64,000 nt of DNA from Haloarchaeobius litoreus (GTDB taxonomy: Archaea > Halobacteriota > Halobacteria > Halobacteriales > Natrialbaceae): assembly GCF_024495425.1 (NCBI RefSeq), contig NZ_JANHJR010000003.1:62001-126000 (forward strand), given 5' to 3'. Both the position numbers and the translations under genes were made by a program. The notes beneath the pieces were generated by a model. It was given only the letters and a program-made list of their open reading frames with translations, was not told where the DNA came from and did no database searches. Shown here piece by piece: positions 23,619 through 32,488 of this stretch (positions are counted from its first letter, which is position 1; each line of letters begins with the position of its first letter).

Positions 23619-24026
23619 TCAGGGCCAGTCGTCCCGCACCGGTTCCTCGGGCTCCGCCTCGTCCTCGGGCTCGGCCATCTCCCAGCCCGCGGCGTCGGCG
23701 GCGTCCTCGATGGGGAGGTACTCCCAGCCGACCTCCTCGGCGAGGTCCGCGTCCTCGTCGGTGGTGCCGACGAAGACGTGGCGGTCGGTGTCGAACTGCT
23801 CGCCGACGCTCTCCAGGCTCTCGCCCTTGCCGCGAGGCCCAGAGAAGAAGTCCTGCCGGATGCGGTTCTTCCGGGTGAAGTTCGTCACGACGTAGGTGGG
23901 CTTGTCGGAGACGACACCGACGTACTTGCTCCAGCGCCGTGCGTCGTCGAACACCGCCTCGGGGTTCGCGAGACGCTCCAGCGCCGAGAGTTCGAGCGCC
24001 AGCGTCATCGTGCCGTCGCCGTTCAT
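23619..24026 (-). CDS. Haloarchaeal hypothetical protein, DUF7124-like
   Basis: A 135-residue protein. The conserved core is LALELSALERLANPEAVFDD, ARRWSKYVGVVSDKPTYVV, NFTRKNRIRQDFFSGPRGK and DTDRHVFVGTTDEDADLA. An acidic tail (AEPEDEAEPEEPVRDDWP) closes it. The pattern of an Arg/Lys-rich central loop (RKNRIRQDF) in an acidic protein could mark RNA or nucleotide binding. I recall similar halophile proteins as DUF7124, but the name is tentative. Confidence 0.68.
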   Translation of the reverse strand: MNGDGTMTLALELSALERLANPEAVFDDARRWSKYVGVVSDKPTYVVTNFTRKNRIRQDFFSGPRGKGESLESVGEQFDTDRHVFVGTTDEDADLAEEVGWEYLPIEDAADAAGWEMAEPEDEAEPEEPVRDDWP

Positions 24027-24087
24027 GCGGGAACCTCGCCTCGGCGCGCTGAAAACGATGTCGATTGGCGGGAGTAGGGGTACTGAG

Positions 24088-24324
24088 CTACTGAATCGTG
24101 ACCCGGTAGTAGGCAGTGTGGACGATTATCTCGCCGTCCTCGAAGGGTGCCTCCTCGGCGCGCTGCACGTTCACTGTGTCGCCGTCGACGAGTCGCAGGA
24201 GCTGGTCGAACGCCTGGTCGTCGAGCTGGTCGACGTGGCGAAGCGCCGTCGCGTCTGCAGGAACCATCTCGACCTCGCGTGCGGCGAGGTGAACGTGTCG
24301 TCCCGAAGTAGTACCAACTGCCAT
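24088..24324 (-). CDS. Small halophilic hypothetical protein
   Basis: A 78-residue soluble protein: VGTTSGRHVHLAAREVEMV, ALRHVDQLDDQAFDQLLRLV, DGDTVNVQRAEEAPFEDGE and a last strand IIVHTAYYRVTIQ. ATG 24324 is used; TTG 24336 would add four residues. No family recognised. The promoter side has GGTTTAAGC near 24353-24361. Confidence 0.65.
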   Translation of the reverse strand: MAVGTTSGRHVHLAAREVEMVPADATALRHVDQLDDQAFDQLLRLVDGDTVNVQRAEEAPFEDGEIIVHTAYYRVTIQ

Positions 24325-24421
24325 GGGCCATGACAACGTATGGCATGATGTAGCTTAAACCTTCGCCTCCCGGACGTGAAACCAGGGGACAGCGTCGGAA
24401 AGACGGGAACTGAGTCGTCGC

Positions 24422-25675
24422 CTACTGCTCCTGTGCCGCCGCGTCGAGCATCTCGAGCTCGAAGTCCTCCTCGAGCAGCAGGTCCTTCTGCCCTTCGAGG
24501 TCGCGCTCCTCGCGGATGATGCGCTTGAAGGCGGACTGGAGCTTCAGGTCGCCGATGAGGACGCCGCCGATGAGCTTGTCGTTCATGAAGGTGAGGCGAC
24601 GCCACTCGGTGTCGGAGTACTTGCGCTCGCGGTCGTCGTCGCCGATGGTCGGGTGGCCGAAGGAGACGAACGGGAGGTCCTTGAAGTGCGAGATGGAGTA
24701 CGAGGAGACGTGGCGGAACTCCTCCGCCTCGCCGTCAGCTGCGGTCATGTTCTTCGCGGCGACCGCGCCCTGCTTCTTCGCGGAGTCCCAGGAGCCGTTC
24801 TGGGCGTACTCCTCGAGGATGACGTCGTAGAACCGGGTGATGTCGCCGGCCGCGTAGACGTCCTCGACGTTGGTCTCCATGAACTCGTCGACGACGATGC
24901 CGCCGTCCGTCTCGATGCCGCTTCCCCGGAGGAACTCGGTGTTGAAGTCGAGGCCGATGGAGACGCCGACGAACTCGCCCTCGAACTCCTCGCCGTTGGG
25001 GTCGACCGCACCCGTGACGTGGCCGTCGTCGTCGACGGTGAAGTGGTCGACGCCGGACTGGAAGACCGGCTCGACGTTCAGCTCGCGCAGCGCGTCGTGG
25101 ATGATTCCCGCGCCGTCCTCGCTGAGCGCGTAGCGCCACCAGCAGTCACCGCGCATGAGGTAGTTCGCCTCGATGCCGCGTGCACCACAGATGGCCGCGA
25201 AGTCGATGCCGAGCAGGCCAGCACCGACGACGATACCGGACTCGGACTCCTCGGCGTGGTCGGCGATGCCGCGGGCGTCCTGGAACGTCCAGAAGTGGTG
25301 GATGCCGTCGGCGTCGGAGTTGTCGACGGGGAGCTGTCGCGGGGTGCCGCCGGTCGCGACGAGCAGTCCGTCGTACTCGTAGTCGTCGCCCTCGTGCGTG
25401 TGGACGACGTGACCCTCCGTGTCGATGCGAGTGACGTGGGTGTTCAGTTCGAGCTCGATGTCGCGCTCCTCGTACCACTCCTCGTCGTGGAGGAACAGGG
25501 GGTCCTCCATCGGGATCTTCCCCTTCGCGTACTCCTTGATCAGAATGCGATTGTAGAGGGGTTCACCTTCATCTGTGATGACGGTGATGTCGGCGTCGGG
25601 CGACTCCTCCCGAAGTGTCTTCGCCGCGGACCCACCGGCGATGCCATCGCCGATGATGACGTACGACTCGGTCAT
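24422..25675 (-). CDS. FAD-dependent pyridine nucleotide-disulfide-type oxidoreductase
   Basis: A 417-residue flavoprotein of the NirB/rubredoxin-reductase class without redox-active Cys. FAD motif IIGDGIAGGSAAKTLREE is at residues 7-24. PLYNRILIKEYAKGKIPMED is typical of nitrite-reductase-like flavoproteins, and YDGLLVATGGTPRQLP leads to the NAD motif GIVVGAGLLGIDFAAICGA near residue 147. The second FAD motif DVYAAGDITRFYD is near 270. The C-terminal SYSISHFKDLPFVSFGHPTI and KLIGGVLIGDLKLQSA interface is retained. It transfers electrons from NAD(P)H to an unknown acceptor. A TATA-like CTTTAACC lies near 25698-25705, before ATG 25675. Confidence 0.9.
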   Translation of the reverse strand: MTESYVIIGDGIAGGSAAKTLREESPDADITVITDEGEPLYNRILIKEYAKGKIPMEDPLFLHDEEWYEERDIELELNTHVTRIDTEGHVVHTHEGDDYEYDGLLVATGGTPRQLPVDNSDADGIHHFWTFQDARGIADHAEESESGIVVGAGLLGIDFAAICGARGIEANYLMRGDCWWRYALSEDGAGIIHDALRELNVEPVFQSGVDHFTVDDDGHVTGAVDPNGEEFEGEFVGVSIGLDFNTEFLRGSGIETDGGIVVDEFMETNVEDVYAAGDITRFYDVILEEYAQNGSWDSAKKQGAVAAKNMTAADGEAEEFRHVSSYSISHFKDLPFVSFGHPTIGDDDRERKYSDTEWRRLTFMNDKLIGGVLIGDLKLQSAFKRIIREERDLEGQKDLLLEEDFELEMLDAAAQEQ

Positions 25676-25790
25676 GTCCCGACGGTTTGGTGCGGGGGTT
25701 AAAGTGGATTGCTATCTTCGCAAACGGTCGAATCGTTGTCGGCGACGAGCCGTCGAGACGTTCTTGATGGTCCGTCCCCAACCGCCGGAT

Positions 25791-26381
25791 ATGAAGATAC
25801 GCCAGAACGTCAAGCACTTCGCGTTCAAGGCGGCCCTGACGGCACCAGTCGTGGGCGTCGTGGCGAACGACAAACTGGTCGACATGCACACCGGCATCTT
25901 CCTCGACCGGGCCGACGAGGCCCACCGCGAGGAGCGCCGCGAGCACCTCGACGACTTCTTCGACGCGACGATGGACACCTACCTCGCCGCGCTCGACTAC
26001 ATGCCCGAGGCGGAGGCCCGCGAGATCACCCACGTCCAGGCGAACTTCGACTTCTACAACCACGGCTGGACCGAGATGATGGAGTTCCCCGCCGACGAGC
26101 TGGAGGCGCACTACGACCGCTACCGCGAGTTCTTCGCGGACCACGGCATCACCATCGACGACCCGCTCGGCGAGTTCACGCCCGAGGACGGGGTCGCCGA
26201 GGCTCCCTCGACGCCCGAGAAGCTGGACGACCCGGAGCACCCCCACGCCGAGGGCGGCTTCGCCGACGACGTGTACGTCGAGACAGCCGACGGCGAGGTC
26301 GTCGTCGGTGGCCAGGACGAACCCGAGGACGTCTCCCCGGAGGACGCCCCCGGCGTCGACCCGGACGAGGTCGAGGGCTGA
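25791..26381 (+). CDS. DUF6149-type haloarchaeal protein
   Basis: A 196-residue protein starting at ATG 25791. The start KIRQNVKHFAFKAALTAPVV forms a basic amphipathic helix that could touch the membrane. Then come LDRADEAHREERREHLDDFF, MPEAEAREITHVQANFDFYN and HGWTEMMEFPADELEAHYDR, which are long helices. The last 60 residues are acidic and disordered (STPEKLDDPEHPHAEGGFAD). Function unknown; the family is restricted to halophiles as far as I recall. It is divergent from the flavoprotein gene. Confidence 0.78.
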   Translation: MKIRQNVKHFAFKAALTAPVVGVVANDKLVDMHTGIFLDRADEAHREERREHLDDFFDATMDTYLAALDYMPEAEAREITHVQANFDFYNHGWTEMMEFPADELEAHYDRYREFFADHGITIDDPLGEFTPEDGVAEAPSTPEKLDDPEHPHAEGGFADDVYVETADGEVVVGGQDEPEDVSPEDAPGVDPDEVEG

Positions 26382-26479
26382 GACCACGACGGGATGTCCC
26401 GCCTCGAGTGACCGATGGGGCACCCCACAGTGTGTTGGATTCGTAGGGAGGCTTCTGAATCGACGTGCGACGAACGCGC

Positions 26480-27706
26480 CTACTGTTCACCCAACGCGTA
26501 GAGGTAGGTATCGTGACTTCCGACGAAGACGGTGCCGTCCGCGACCGCGGGTGACAGCACTCGGTCATCCGTTTCGAAGACCCACACCTGGTCGCCACTA
26601 TCCGCGTCCACTGCGTACAGATTTCCGTCGTACCCGCCGACGTAGACCGTGCCGTCCACGACCGCCGGCGAAGACCCCACAGAGTCGCCTGTCTCGAATT
26701 CCCACTGTTGGTCGCCCGAATCGGCATCGACCGCGTAGAGGCTGTTGTCCATACTGCCGACGTAAATTGTGTTGCCTGCGACCGCCGGTGATGAAGCGAC
26801 GGACTCCCCAGTCTCGAAAGACCACTCCTGCGCTCCCGAAGCGGCATCGACCGCGTACAGGTTCCCGTCGTAACTGCCGATGTAGACCGTCCCATCCACC
26901 ACTGCAGGCGACGAGTACGCACCCTCCAGCTGTTCGAACACCCACCGCTGGTCGCCGGTGATAGCATCCACTGCGTACAGGTCGGTCTGCATTCCCGCGA
27001 CGTAGACCGTCCCATCGGCCACCGCCGGCGACGAAATCACGACACTCCCCACGTCGAAGCGCCACTGTCGACCGCCCGTAGTCGTCTCTACCGCATAGAG
27101 ATTCGCATCGCCGCAGCCGACGTAGACCGTGCCGTCGACGACAGCCGGCGACGACGCCACGGAGCCGTCCGTCTCGAACACCCATTCCTGGTCACCTGTG
27201 ACCGTGTTCACTGCGTACAGATCCGAGTCCCGACTGCCGACGTAGACGATATCGTCGGCGACTGCAGGCGAAGAGAACGTACCGCCGATCGAATCGAGAA
27301 CCCACTCCTGCTCGCCCGTCCCCGAATCCACCGCGTACACCCCTGTGCTACTGTTCCCCACGTAGACGGTTCCATCAACGATCGCCGGCGACGTGGTCAC
27401 ACCGCCGTCGAGTTCGAAGCTCCATCGCTGGGTAGTATCGGTCGTCGGTCCAGTTTCGCTTGCGACTGAACCGCTGTTTGCGTGGTCGTACTGAAACATC
27501 GACCAACCATCTGGCTCGGTGCCGGAGTCCGTCTCGGTCGTCGACTCTGTCTCCGTGGGTGAATCCGTCCCAGTTGCCGAGTCTGTCTCCGTGGCGGCGT
27601 TCTCCGTTGTCGTCGGCTCGTCGACGGCCGTGCTACATCCGGCGATTCCAACGGTCCCGACTACTCCGACCGTACGAAACCACTCCCGACGTGTTATCTT
27701 TGGCAC
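26480..27706 (-). CDS. PQQ-type beta-propeller lipoprotein with near-identical blades
   Basis: A 408-residue Tat lipoprotein. ITRREWFRTVGVVGTVGIAGC supplies the signal and lipobox, a Thr/Glu/Ser-rich linker runs to about residue 65, and then there are eight or nine blades. Each is about 38 residues with the pattern SSPAVVDGTVYVGS-x-D-LYAVDA-x-SGDQ-W-FETG. The blades are so alike that the DNA itself repeats, a sign of recent blade duplication. The base composition is a little less GC-rich than its neighbours. GTG 27706 is preceded by GGAGG 4 bases away and is the first codon before the signal. It probably acts as an exported scaffold protein, as with the similar protein at 1941. Confidence 0.85.
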   Translation of the reverse strand: MPKITRREWFRTVGVVGTVGIAGCSTAVDEPTTTENAATETDSATGTDSPTETESTTETDSGTEPDGWSMFQYDHANSGSVASETGPTTDTTQRWSFELDGGVTTSPAIVDGTVYVGNSSTGVYAVDSGTGEQEWVLDSIGGTFSSPAVADDIVYVGSRDSDLYAVNTVTGDQEWVFETDGSVASSPAVVDGTVYVGCGDANLYAVETTTGGRQWRFDVGSVVISSPAVADGTVYVAGMQTDLYAVDAITGDQRWVFEQLEGAYSSPAVVDGTVYIGSYDGNLYAVDAASGAQEWSFETGESVASSPAVAGNTIYVGSMDNSLYAVDADSGDQQWEFETGDSVGSSPAVVDGTVYVGGYDGNLYAVDADSGDQVWVFETDDRVLSPAVADGTVFVGSHDTYLYALGEQ

Positions 27707-27904
27707 ATGTCCTCCGACTAACCCGATCCATGTTACTGTTTTGTCCCAGTCGGCCCTCCCTTCAATCCCGGAGCACGTGTCTGCCTCCCTCTGCTGACCC
27801 CTCTGTGGTGGTACCACCGAATACGGCTGATGGAGGCGTACGCTGCGACACCTAGTGCCGACACTCGCCGTGGAAAGACGCTTTCCGGCCGTCTCACGCT
27901 TCGC

Positions 27905-29284
27905 TCAGAACTTCCCGTCGATGCGGTCCGCGCACTCGTACCCCGCCAGGATGCCGCCGTTGAGCGACCGCTCGGGATACTGCGCGCGGCTCGCCATCCC
28001 GGCGTAGTAGACGCCCTCCGCAACCTCGTCGGCGAGATCGTACGGGACGACCATGTCGAGGTAGCCGCGCTCGTAGACCGGGGCGGCGCGGGGATTTCTG
28101 GAGATGCGCACGTCCTCGACCCGCGCCTCGTCGAAGTCGGGGAACATCTCGCCGATGTGGTCCAGCCAGCGCGTCTCGACCTCGTCGTCGTCGGCCTGCC
28201 AGAGCCACTCCTCGGGCGACTGGACGTAGCTCGCGACGTACAGCAGGTGGTCGCCGCCGTAGCGCTCGGGCGGGACGAAGTTCGTGTGCTCGATGAGCGC
28301 GCCGAAGGGGGCGTCGTGGGCGACGTTGAGCCAGTACGTCTCGTCCATCAGGGGCTCGGACATCGTGACGACCGCACAGACCGCGCCCTGGAAGTCGATG
28401 TCGCACTCGAAGCCGGTGAGCTCTTCAAGGACGTTCGGCATCGCGGCGACGACGAGCGCGTCGAGGTCGTGGGTCTCGCGGCCGTCCTCGGTCTCGACGG
28501 TGACGGACTCGACCGCGACGGATTCGGTGCCAGCGGCCTCGGCCGCCACCGCGCCGCCGTCGGCCGTCGCGGTACTCCCGTCACCCGTCTGAAGGTCGAC
28601 GACACGCGCACCCGTCTGGACGTGCTCCCTGCCGACGCCCTCGATGAGCGCGTCGACGAGCACCGCGAAGCTGCCGTCGAAGTAGCCCAGCTGCTCGCCC
28701 TTCAGGAGGTCGCGCTCGCCCCGGAACTTGATGCGCCCGAGGAGCCACGCCGCCGAGACGTCGTCCTTCCGGTCGCCGAACTTCGCGTCGAGCAGTGGCT
28801 CGAAGAAGTTCTCGTAGACGCCCGTCGTCGTGTGCTCGACCAGGAAGTCGCGGATGGGAACGTCCTCGTACGCCTCGAGGTCATCGTACGTGTCGAAGCT
28901 CGGAATCCCGCCGCGGACGTCTATCTCCATCGTGAGCATCCCGAGTCTGAACTTGTCGTAGAGGCTCATGTGGGGGTAGGCCGCGATCTCCCAGATGGTG
29001 TTGAGGGGGTGGACGACGCCGTCGACGTAGTAGCCGTCGTTGCCGTAGATCCACTCCACGCGGTCGCCGACGCCGAGGTCCTCGGCCAGCTCGACGATGG
29101 TCTCCTCGGACTTCGAGAGGTGGTGGTAGAACTTCTCGATGGGGTCGCCCGAGGTCTCGTAGACGGCGGCCAACCCACCGAGGTCGTCGCTCGCCTCGAA
29201 GACGCGCACGTCGTGGCCGTGGCGCTGGAGGCGGTACGCGGCGGCGAGTCCGGCGATGCCACCGCCGACGATGCCGACTGTCAT
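27905..29284 (-). CDS. FAD-dependent amine-oxidase/protoporphyrinogen-oxidase-like protein
   Basis: A 459-residue flavoprotein. The N-terminal dinucleotide motif TVGIVGGGIAGLAAAYRLQ is followed by VFEASDDLGGLAAVYE, the amine-oxidase-family fingerprint. GGTPI-like substrate loops are replaced by ETSGDPIEKFYHHLSKSEET, as in UDP-galactopyranose-mutase-like relatives. LVVAAMPNVLEELTGFECD and the terminal GVYYAGMASRAQYPERSLNG close the FAD site. Substrate unknown; carotenoid, haem or sugar oxidation are all possible for this family. ATG 29284 starts right at the FAD strand. Upstream, dispersed repeat copy A begins 71 bases away with its 19-base dyad. Confidence 0.86.
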   Translation of the reverse strand: MTVGIVGGGIAGLAAAYRLQRHGHDVRVFEASDDLGGLAAVYETSGDPIEKFYHHLSKSEETIVELAEDLGVGDRVEWIYGNDGYYVDGVVHPLNTIWEIAAYPHMSLYDKFRLGMLTMEIDVRGGIPSFDTYDDLEAYEDVPIRDFLVEHTTTGVYENFFEPLLDAKFGDRKDDVSAAWLLGRIKFRGERDLLKGEQLGYFDGSFAVLVDALIEGVGREHVQTGARVVDLQTGDGSTATADGGAVAAEAAGTESVAVESVTVETEDGRETHDLDALVVAAMPNVLEELTGFECDIDFQGAVCAVVTMSEPLMDETYWLNVAHDAPFGALIEHTNFVPPERYGGDHLLYVASYVQSPEEWLWQADDDEVETRWLDHIGEMFPDFDEARVEDVRISRNPRAAPVYERGYLDMVVPYDLADEVAEGVYYAGMASRAQYPERSLNGGILAGYECADRIDGKF

Positions 29285-29355
29285 GGTTCGTGGTCGGACA
29301 CCGGGGGCGAAGGGTCTTTTGGATGCCCGTCGGTGCGTTCGTGTCTGACTCTGGA

Positions 29356-29717
29356 GTTTACAAACGTTGTAAACTACTCCGTGCATCGCATCCCTCACCA
29401 ACCGGCATGGCGCGCGGCTGTCTCGGAATCGCTTGCGATTCCGATGGCCAGTGAGAGCGTGCTCTCACGCTGGCGAGCGTGCCGAAGGCCGCGAGCCATT
29501 CGCGCGAGGGATGAGCGAGGGAGCCTGTGACCGAGCGAATCGGCTGGGGAGGCGTGAGGTGCGGTGCGGTTGCGGGCGGGGATGAAAGGGGCGGCGGGTA
29601 CGCGATCCCCGGCGACGTAAGGACCGCAGCGAGCCGCGGGAGCGTAGACCGCCGGGGCTTTCTGATTGTTCGTGGTGGGATGGAGTTCGACGACTGGCGG
29701 AGCTTTCTGATTGTTCG
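29356..29717 (+). repeat. Dispersed modular repeat, copy A
   Basis: The copy starts with the dyad GTTTACAAACGTTGTAAAC (29356-29374). Next is GGCGCGCGGCTG (29409-29420) with two hairpins: TCGGAATCGC-TT-GCGATTCCGA (29423-29444), then CCAGTGAGAGC paired with GCTCTCACGCTGG. GAGGGATGAGCGAGGGAGCC and CGAATCGGCTGGGGAGGCGT (from 29535) follow. A last long hairpin is framed by TGAAAGGGGC (from 29583) and GGGGCTTTCTG (to 29664); its arms pair around an internal GGG/GGG mismatch, and TACGC pairs with GCGTA. The 3' end GCTTTCTGATTGTTCG is duplicated at 29657-29672 and 29702-29717. No coding potential is seen across 29285-29819. Confidence 0.75.
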
Positions 29718-29819
29718 ATGTTTCAGACCCACTCGACACATCATCCAGCCAGTGTCCTCACGAACGCAGAATCGGCTCCGTCCGCTAGGTTTTTGCCCGC
29801 ACTATCGAAAGGAGCGTGC

Positions 29820-30701
29820 ATGCTCACCGTCCGCGCACCGGCCACGAGCGCCAACCTGGGGAGCGGCTTCGACGTCTTCGGGCTGGCGCTGTCGGCCCCC
29901 GCGGACGTGGTCCGCGTCGAGAAGGCCCCGGAGACGACCATCGAGGTGACCGGCGCTGGCAGCCAGTACATCCCGACGGACCCGGCGAAGAACACGGCGG
30001 GCGTGGTCGCCCAGGAGCTCGACGCGCCGGCCCGAATCCACATCGACAAGGGAGTCCGACCGGCCTCCGGCCTGGGCTCCTCGGCGGCGAGCGCGGCTGG
30101 TGCGGCGGTCGCACTCAACGCGCTGTACGACCGGGGCCACTCCGACGAGGAGCTGGTCCGGGCGGCCGCGGAGGGCGAGGCGGTCGTCTCCGGAGCGGCC
30201 CACGCGGACAACGTCGCGCCGGCCATCGTCGGCGGGTTCACCATCGCGCGGGCGGACGGTATCACGTCTGTCGACGCCTCCCTCCCGCTGGTGGTCTGCC
30301 TGCCGGACATCGTGGTCTCGACCCGGGACGCTCGCGAGGTCGTGCCGGAGACGGTGGCGATGGACGACGTGGTCGAGACCGTCGGCAGCGCGGCGACGCT
30401 CGCGGTCGGGATGTCCCGCGACGACCCGTCACTCGTCGGCCGCGGGCTGCAGGAGTCCGTGGTCACGCCGGCTCGCGCGGAACTCGTGCGTGGCTACGAC
30501 GAGGCGAAGCAGGCCGCGCTCGACGCGGGCGCGACCGGGGTGACCATCAGCGGTGCCGGCCCGGGCGTCCTCGCCGTCTGTCGCCGGCCCGACGACCGGC
30601 GGCGGGTCGCCGCCGCGATGGTCTCGGGCTTCGACGAGGCGGGCGTCGACGCCCGGGCGTACCAGACCGCCGTCGGCGACGGCGCGGAGCTGTTCCGCTG
30701 A
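29820..30701 (+). CDS. thrB: Homoserine kinase
   Basis: A 293-residue GHMP kinase that phosphorylates homoserine in threonine synthesis. The opening LTVRAPATSANLGSGFDVFG is diagnostic of ThrB. The ATP loop GLGSSAASAAGAAVALNALY is near residue 85. The closing GVTISGAGPGVLAVC supplies the last GHMP motif. The length is near the usual 300. ATG 29820 has AAGGAG 7 bases ahead, so a ribosome-binding leader is used. It is probably monocistronic, since the next genes have their own TATA. Confidence 0.95.
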   Translation: MLTVRAPATSANLGSGFDVFGLALSAPADVVRVEKAPETTIEVTGAGSQYIPTDPAKNTAGVVAQELDAPARIHIDKGVRPASGLGSSAASAAGAAVALNALYDRGHSDEELVRAAAEGEAVVSGAAHADNVAPAIVGGFTIARADGITSVDASLPLVVCLPDIVVSTRDAREVVPETVAMDDVVETVGSAATLAVGMSRDDPSLVGRGLQESVVTPARAELVRGYDEAKQAALDAGATGVTISGAGPGVLAVCRRPDDRRRVAAAMVSGFDEAGVDARAYQTAVGDGAELFR

Positions 30702-30709
30702 GCCGTGGA

Positions 30710-30716
30710 TTTATAT
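30710..30716 (+). promoter_or_regulatory. TATA box for the two small membrane protein genes
   Basis: TTTATAT, 25-31 bases before GTG 30741, so that codon is the likely leaderless start instead of the upstream in-frame GTG 30726. Confidence 0.6.
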
Positions 30717-30740
30717 TGACAAGGCGTGTCATGGGACGGT

Positions 30741-31052
30741 GTGGCAACCAGCCGTCCGGAGCATCCACTCGCCGGCGAGCCGGGCACCGTCGAGTGGTAC
30801 GGTCGGCTCGTCCAGCGACTCGGCGGGGGCCTCGCCGTCGCGGCGCTCCTCGTCGCGGCGAGCACCGGCGCGGCCCTCGGACTCGAGGCGGGGACCACCG
30901 ACGCGGCGCTCTCGCGGCTGGTGACCGTCGCCGCCGCGGACCCGACGACGCTCCCGACGCTCGCGGCCGTCTATCACTACGGGCTGGTCGGGGTCGTCGT
31001 CGGCACCTGGTTCCTCGGACTGGGTTTTATCCTGACTGGGGTCTTCGAGTGA
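30741..31052 (+). CDS. Small two-helix membrane protein
   Basis: A 103-residue protein with helices GGGLAVAALLVAASTGAALGLE and YHYGLVGVVVGTWFLGLGFIL. The start GTG 30741 is chosen from the TATA at 30710-30716. Only four bases separate it from the next membrane protein gene, so the pair form an operon. Function unknown. Confidence 0.7.
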   Translation: MATSRPEHPLAGEPGTVEWYGRLVQRLGGGLAVAALLVAASTGAALGLEAGTTDAALSRLVTVAAADPTTLPTLAAVYHYGLVGVVVGTWFLGLGFILTGVFE

Positions 31053-31056
31053 ACCG

Positions 31057-31488
31057 ATGACAGAGGAGGGGAGCGTCGGAGGGACGTCCGGACGGGAACG
31101 ACTGGCCGAGGACGCAGTCCTCGCAGCGGTCGCGCTGGCCATCGTCGTCGGCATCGGGTTCGCCGTCGAGGTCGACGTCCACACGACGGTCCTCCTCGCG
31201 GCCGCCGCGGGCGTGGTCGTCGTCGAACTGCTCCTGTCGACGAGCCCGTCGAGCGCGGCGTGGGTCCGGTCGATGTGGGAGCGCCCGCTCGTGAGACCGC
31301 TCGCCGTCACGAGCGTCGTCCTCGTCGCCGTCGTCGGTGCGTTCGTCGCGCCCTCGCTCGTGTTCGCGATGCTCTGGGGCGGCCTCGGTGGCTACCTCGC
31401 ACTGGCCGGCACGATGCTGCTCCTCGGCGGGCCGCCGTTCGACACCCTGATCGCACGGCTCAGTACGGAGGACAGCGACGAGAACTGA
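31057..31488 (+). CDS. Four-helix membrane protein
   Basis: A 143-residue protein with helices AVLAAVALAIVVGIGFAVEV, TVLLAAAAGVVVVELLL, LAVTSVVLVAVVGAFVAPSL and VFAMLWGGLGGYLALAGTML. The N-terminus is acidic and cytosolic. It is coupled to the preceding two-helix protein. The convergent pdxS gene ends 10 bases away. No family recognised. Confidence 0.72.
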   Translation: MTEEGSVGGTSGRERLAEDAVLAAVALAIVVGIGFAVEVDVHTTVLLAAAAGVVVVELLLSTSPSSAAWVRSMWERPLVRPLAVTSVVLVAVVGAFVAPSLVFAMLWGGLGGYLALAGTMLLLGGPPFDTLIARLSTEDSDEN

Positions 31489-31498
31489 GTGCCGTCGT

Positions 31499-32407
31499 TC
31501 AGACGCCGCGACCCTGCATCTTCTCCTCCTCGGGCAGGTCGACGTTGGCGTCGCCCTTCATGCTCTTGCCCAGGTTGGAGGCGATGTCCGCGAGCGTCTC
31601 CGGGTCGTCCCAGTTGTTCACCGCCTGCACGATGGCCGTGCCCATCTCGCGGGGGTTCTCCGCGCCGAAGATACCGGAGCCGACGAAGATGCCGTCGCAC
31701 TCGTGGTGCATCATCAGCGCCGCGTCGGCCGGCGTCGCGATGCCGCCCGCGGCGAAGTTGACGACCGGGAGCCGACCCATCTCGGCGGTCTCGTGGACGA
31801 GCCCCGCGGGTGCCTCGTGCTCGCGGGCCCACTTCTCGCGCTCCTCCCAGTTCATGCCCTCCAGCTGGCGGATGGCACCCTTGATGGTGCGCTGGTGGTG
31901 GACGGCCTGGTTCACGTCGCCCGTGCCGGCCTCGCCCTTCGTCCGGATCATCGCCGCGCCCTCGTCGATGCGGCGCAGCGCCTCGCCGAGGTTCCGGGCA
32001 CCGCAGACGAACGGCGCGGTGAACTCGCGCTTGTCGATGTGGTACGCATCGTCCGCGGGCGTGAGCACCTCGGACTCGTCTATCATGTCGACGCCCACCG
32101 CTTCGAGGATCTCGGCCTCCTTCCGGTGGCCGATGCGAGACTTCCCCATCACCGGGATGGAGACGCTGTCGACGATGTCGGCGACATCCGCGGGGTCGGC
32201 CATCCGCGCGACGCCGCCGCGCTTTCTGATGTCCGCCGGGACGGCCTCCAGCGCCATGACCGCCACGGCACCGCACTCCTCGGCGATCTTCGCCTGTTCC
32301 TCGTCCACGACGTCCATGATGACGCCGCCCTTCTGCATCCGGGCGAACCCGCGCTTGACGAGTTCGGTCCCGCGCTTGAGTTCCTCCAGGTCAGTCTCCT
32401 CGGTCAT
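31499..32407 (-). CDS. pdxS: Pyridoxal 5'-phosphate synthase subunit PdxS
   Basis: A 302-residue (beta/alpha)8 enzyme that makes PLP from ribose-5-phosphate, glyceraldehyde-3-phosphate and ammonia. Signatures run [20 protein letters not shown] at residues 13-32, the active lysines in [18 protein letters not shown] near 85-102, [17 protein letters not shown] and [16 protein letters not shown], and the phosphate loop [17 protein letters not shown]. The ammonia-supplying glutaminase PdxT is not in this window; it must be elsewhere in the genome. Dispersed repeat copy B lies just upstream. ATG 32407. Confidence 0.96.
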   Translation of the reverse strand: MTEETDLEELKRGTELVKRGFARMQKGGVIMDVVDEEQAKIAEECGAVAVMALEAVPADIRKRGGVARMADPADVADIVDSVSIPVMGKSRIGHRKEAEILEAVGVDMIDESEVLTPADDAYHIDKREFTAPFVCGARNLGEALRRIDEGAAMIRTKGEAGTGDVNQAVHHQRTIKGAIRQLEGMNWEEREKWAREHEAPAGLVHETAEMGRLPVVNFAAGGIATPADAALMMHHECDGIFVGSGIFGAENPREMGTAIVQAVNNWDDPETLADIASNLGKSMKGDANVDLPEEEKMQGRGV

Positions 32408-32488
32408 GTCGCCGACTTGGGTTCGGTCCCACTTAACCGGTTCTTTCCGGGGACGGGACGAGTTGGAGGTTTCTGCACCGACTCGGGA

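Noticed and set aside
29356-29717. Repeat copies as insertion sequences
   Set aside because: None contains a frame resembling a transposase, and inverted ends differ between copies.
30726-30740. GTG 30726 as the start of the small membrane protein
   Set aside because: It lies only 10-16 bases after the TATA box, upstream of the expected transcription start near 30740; GTG 30741 fits better.
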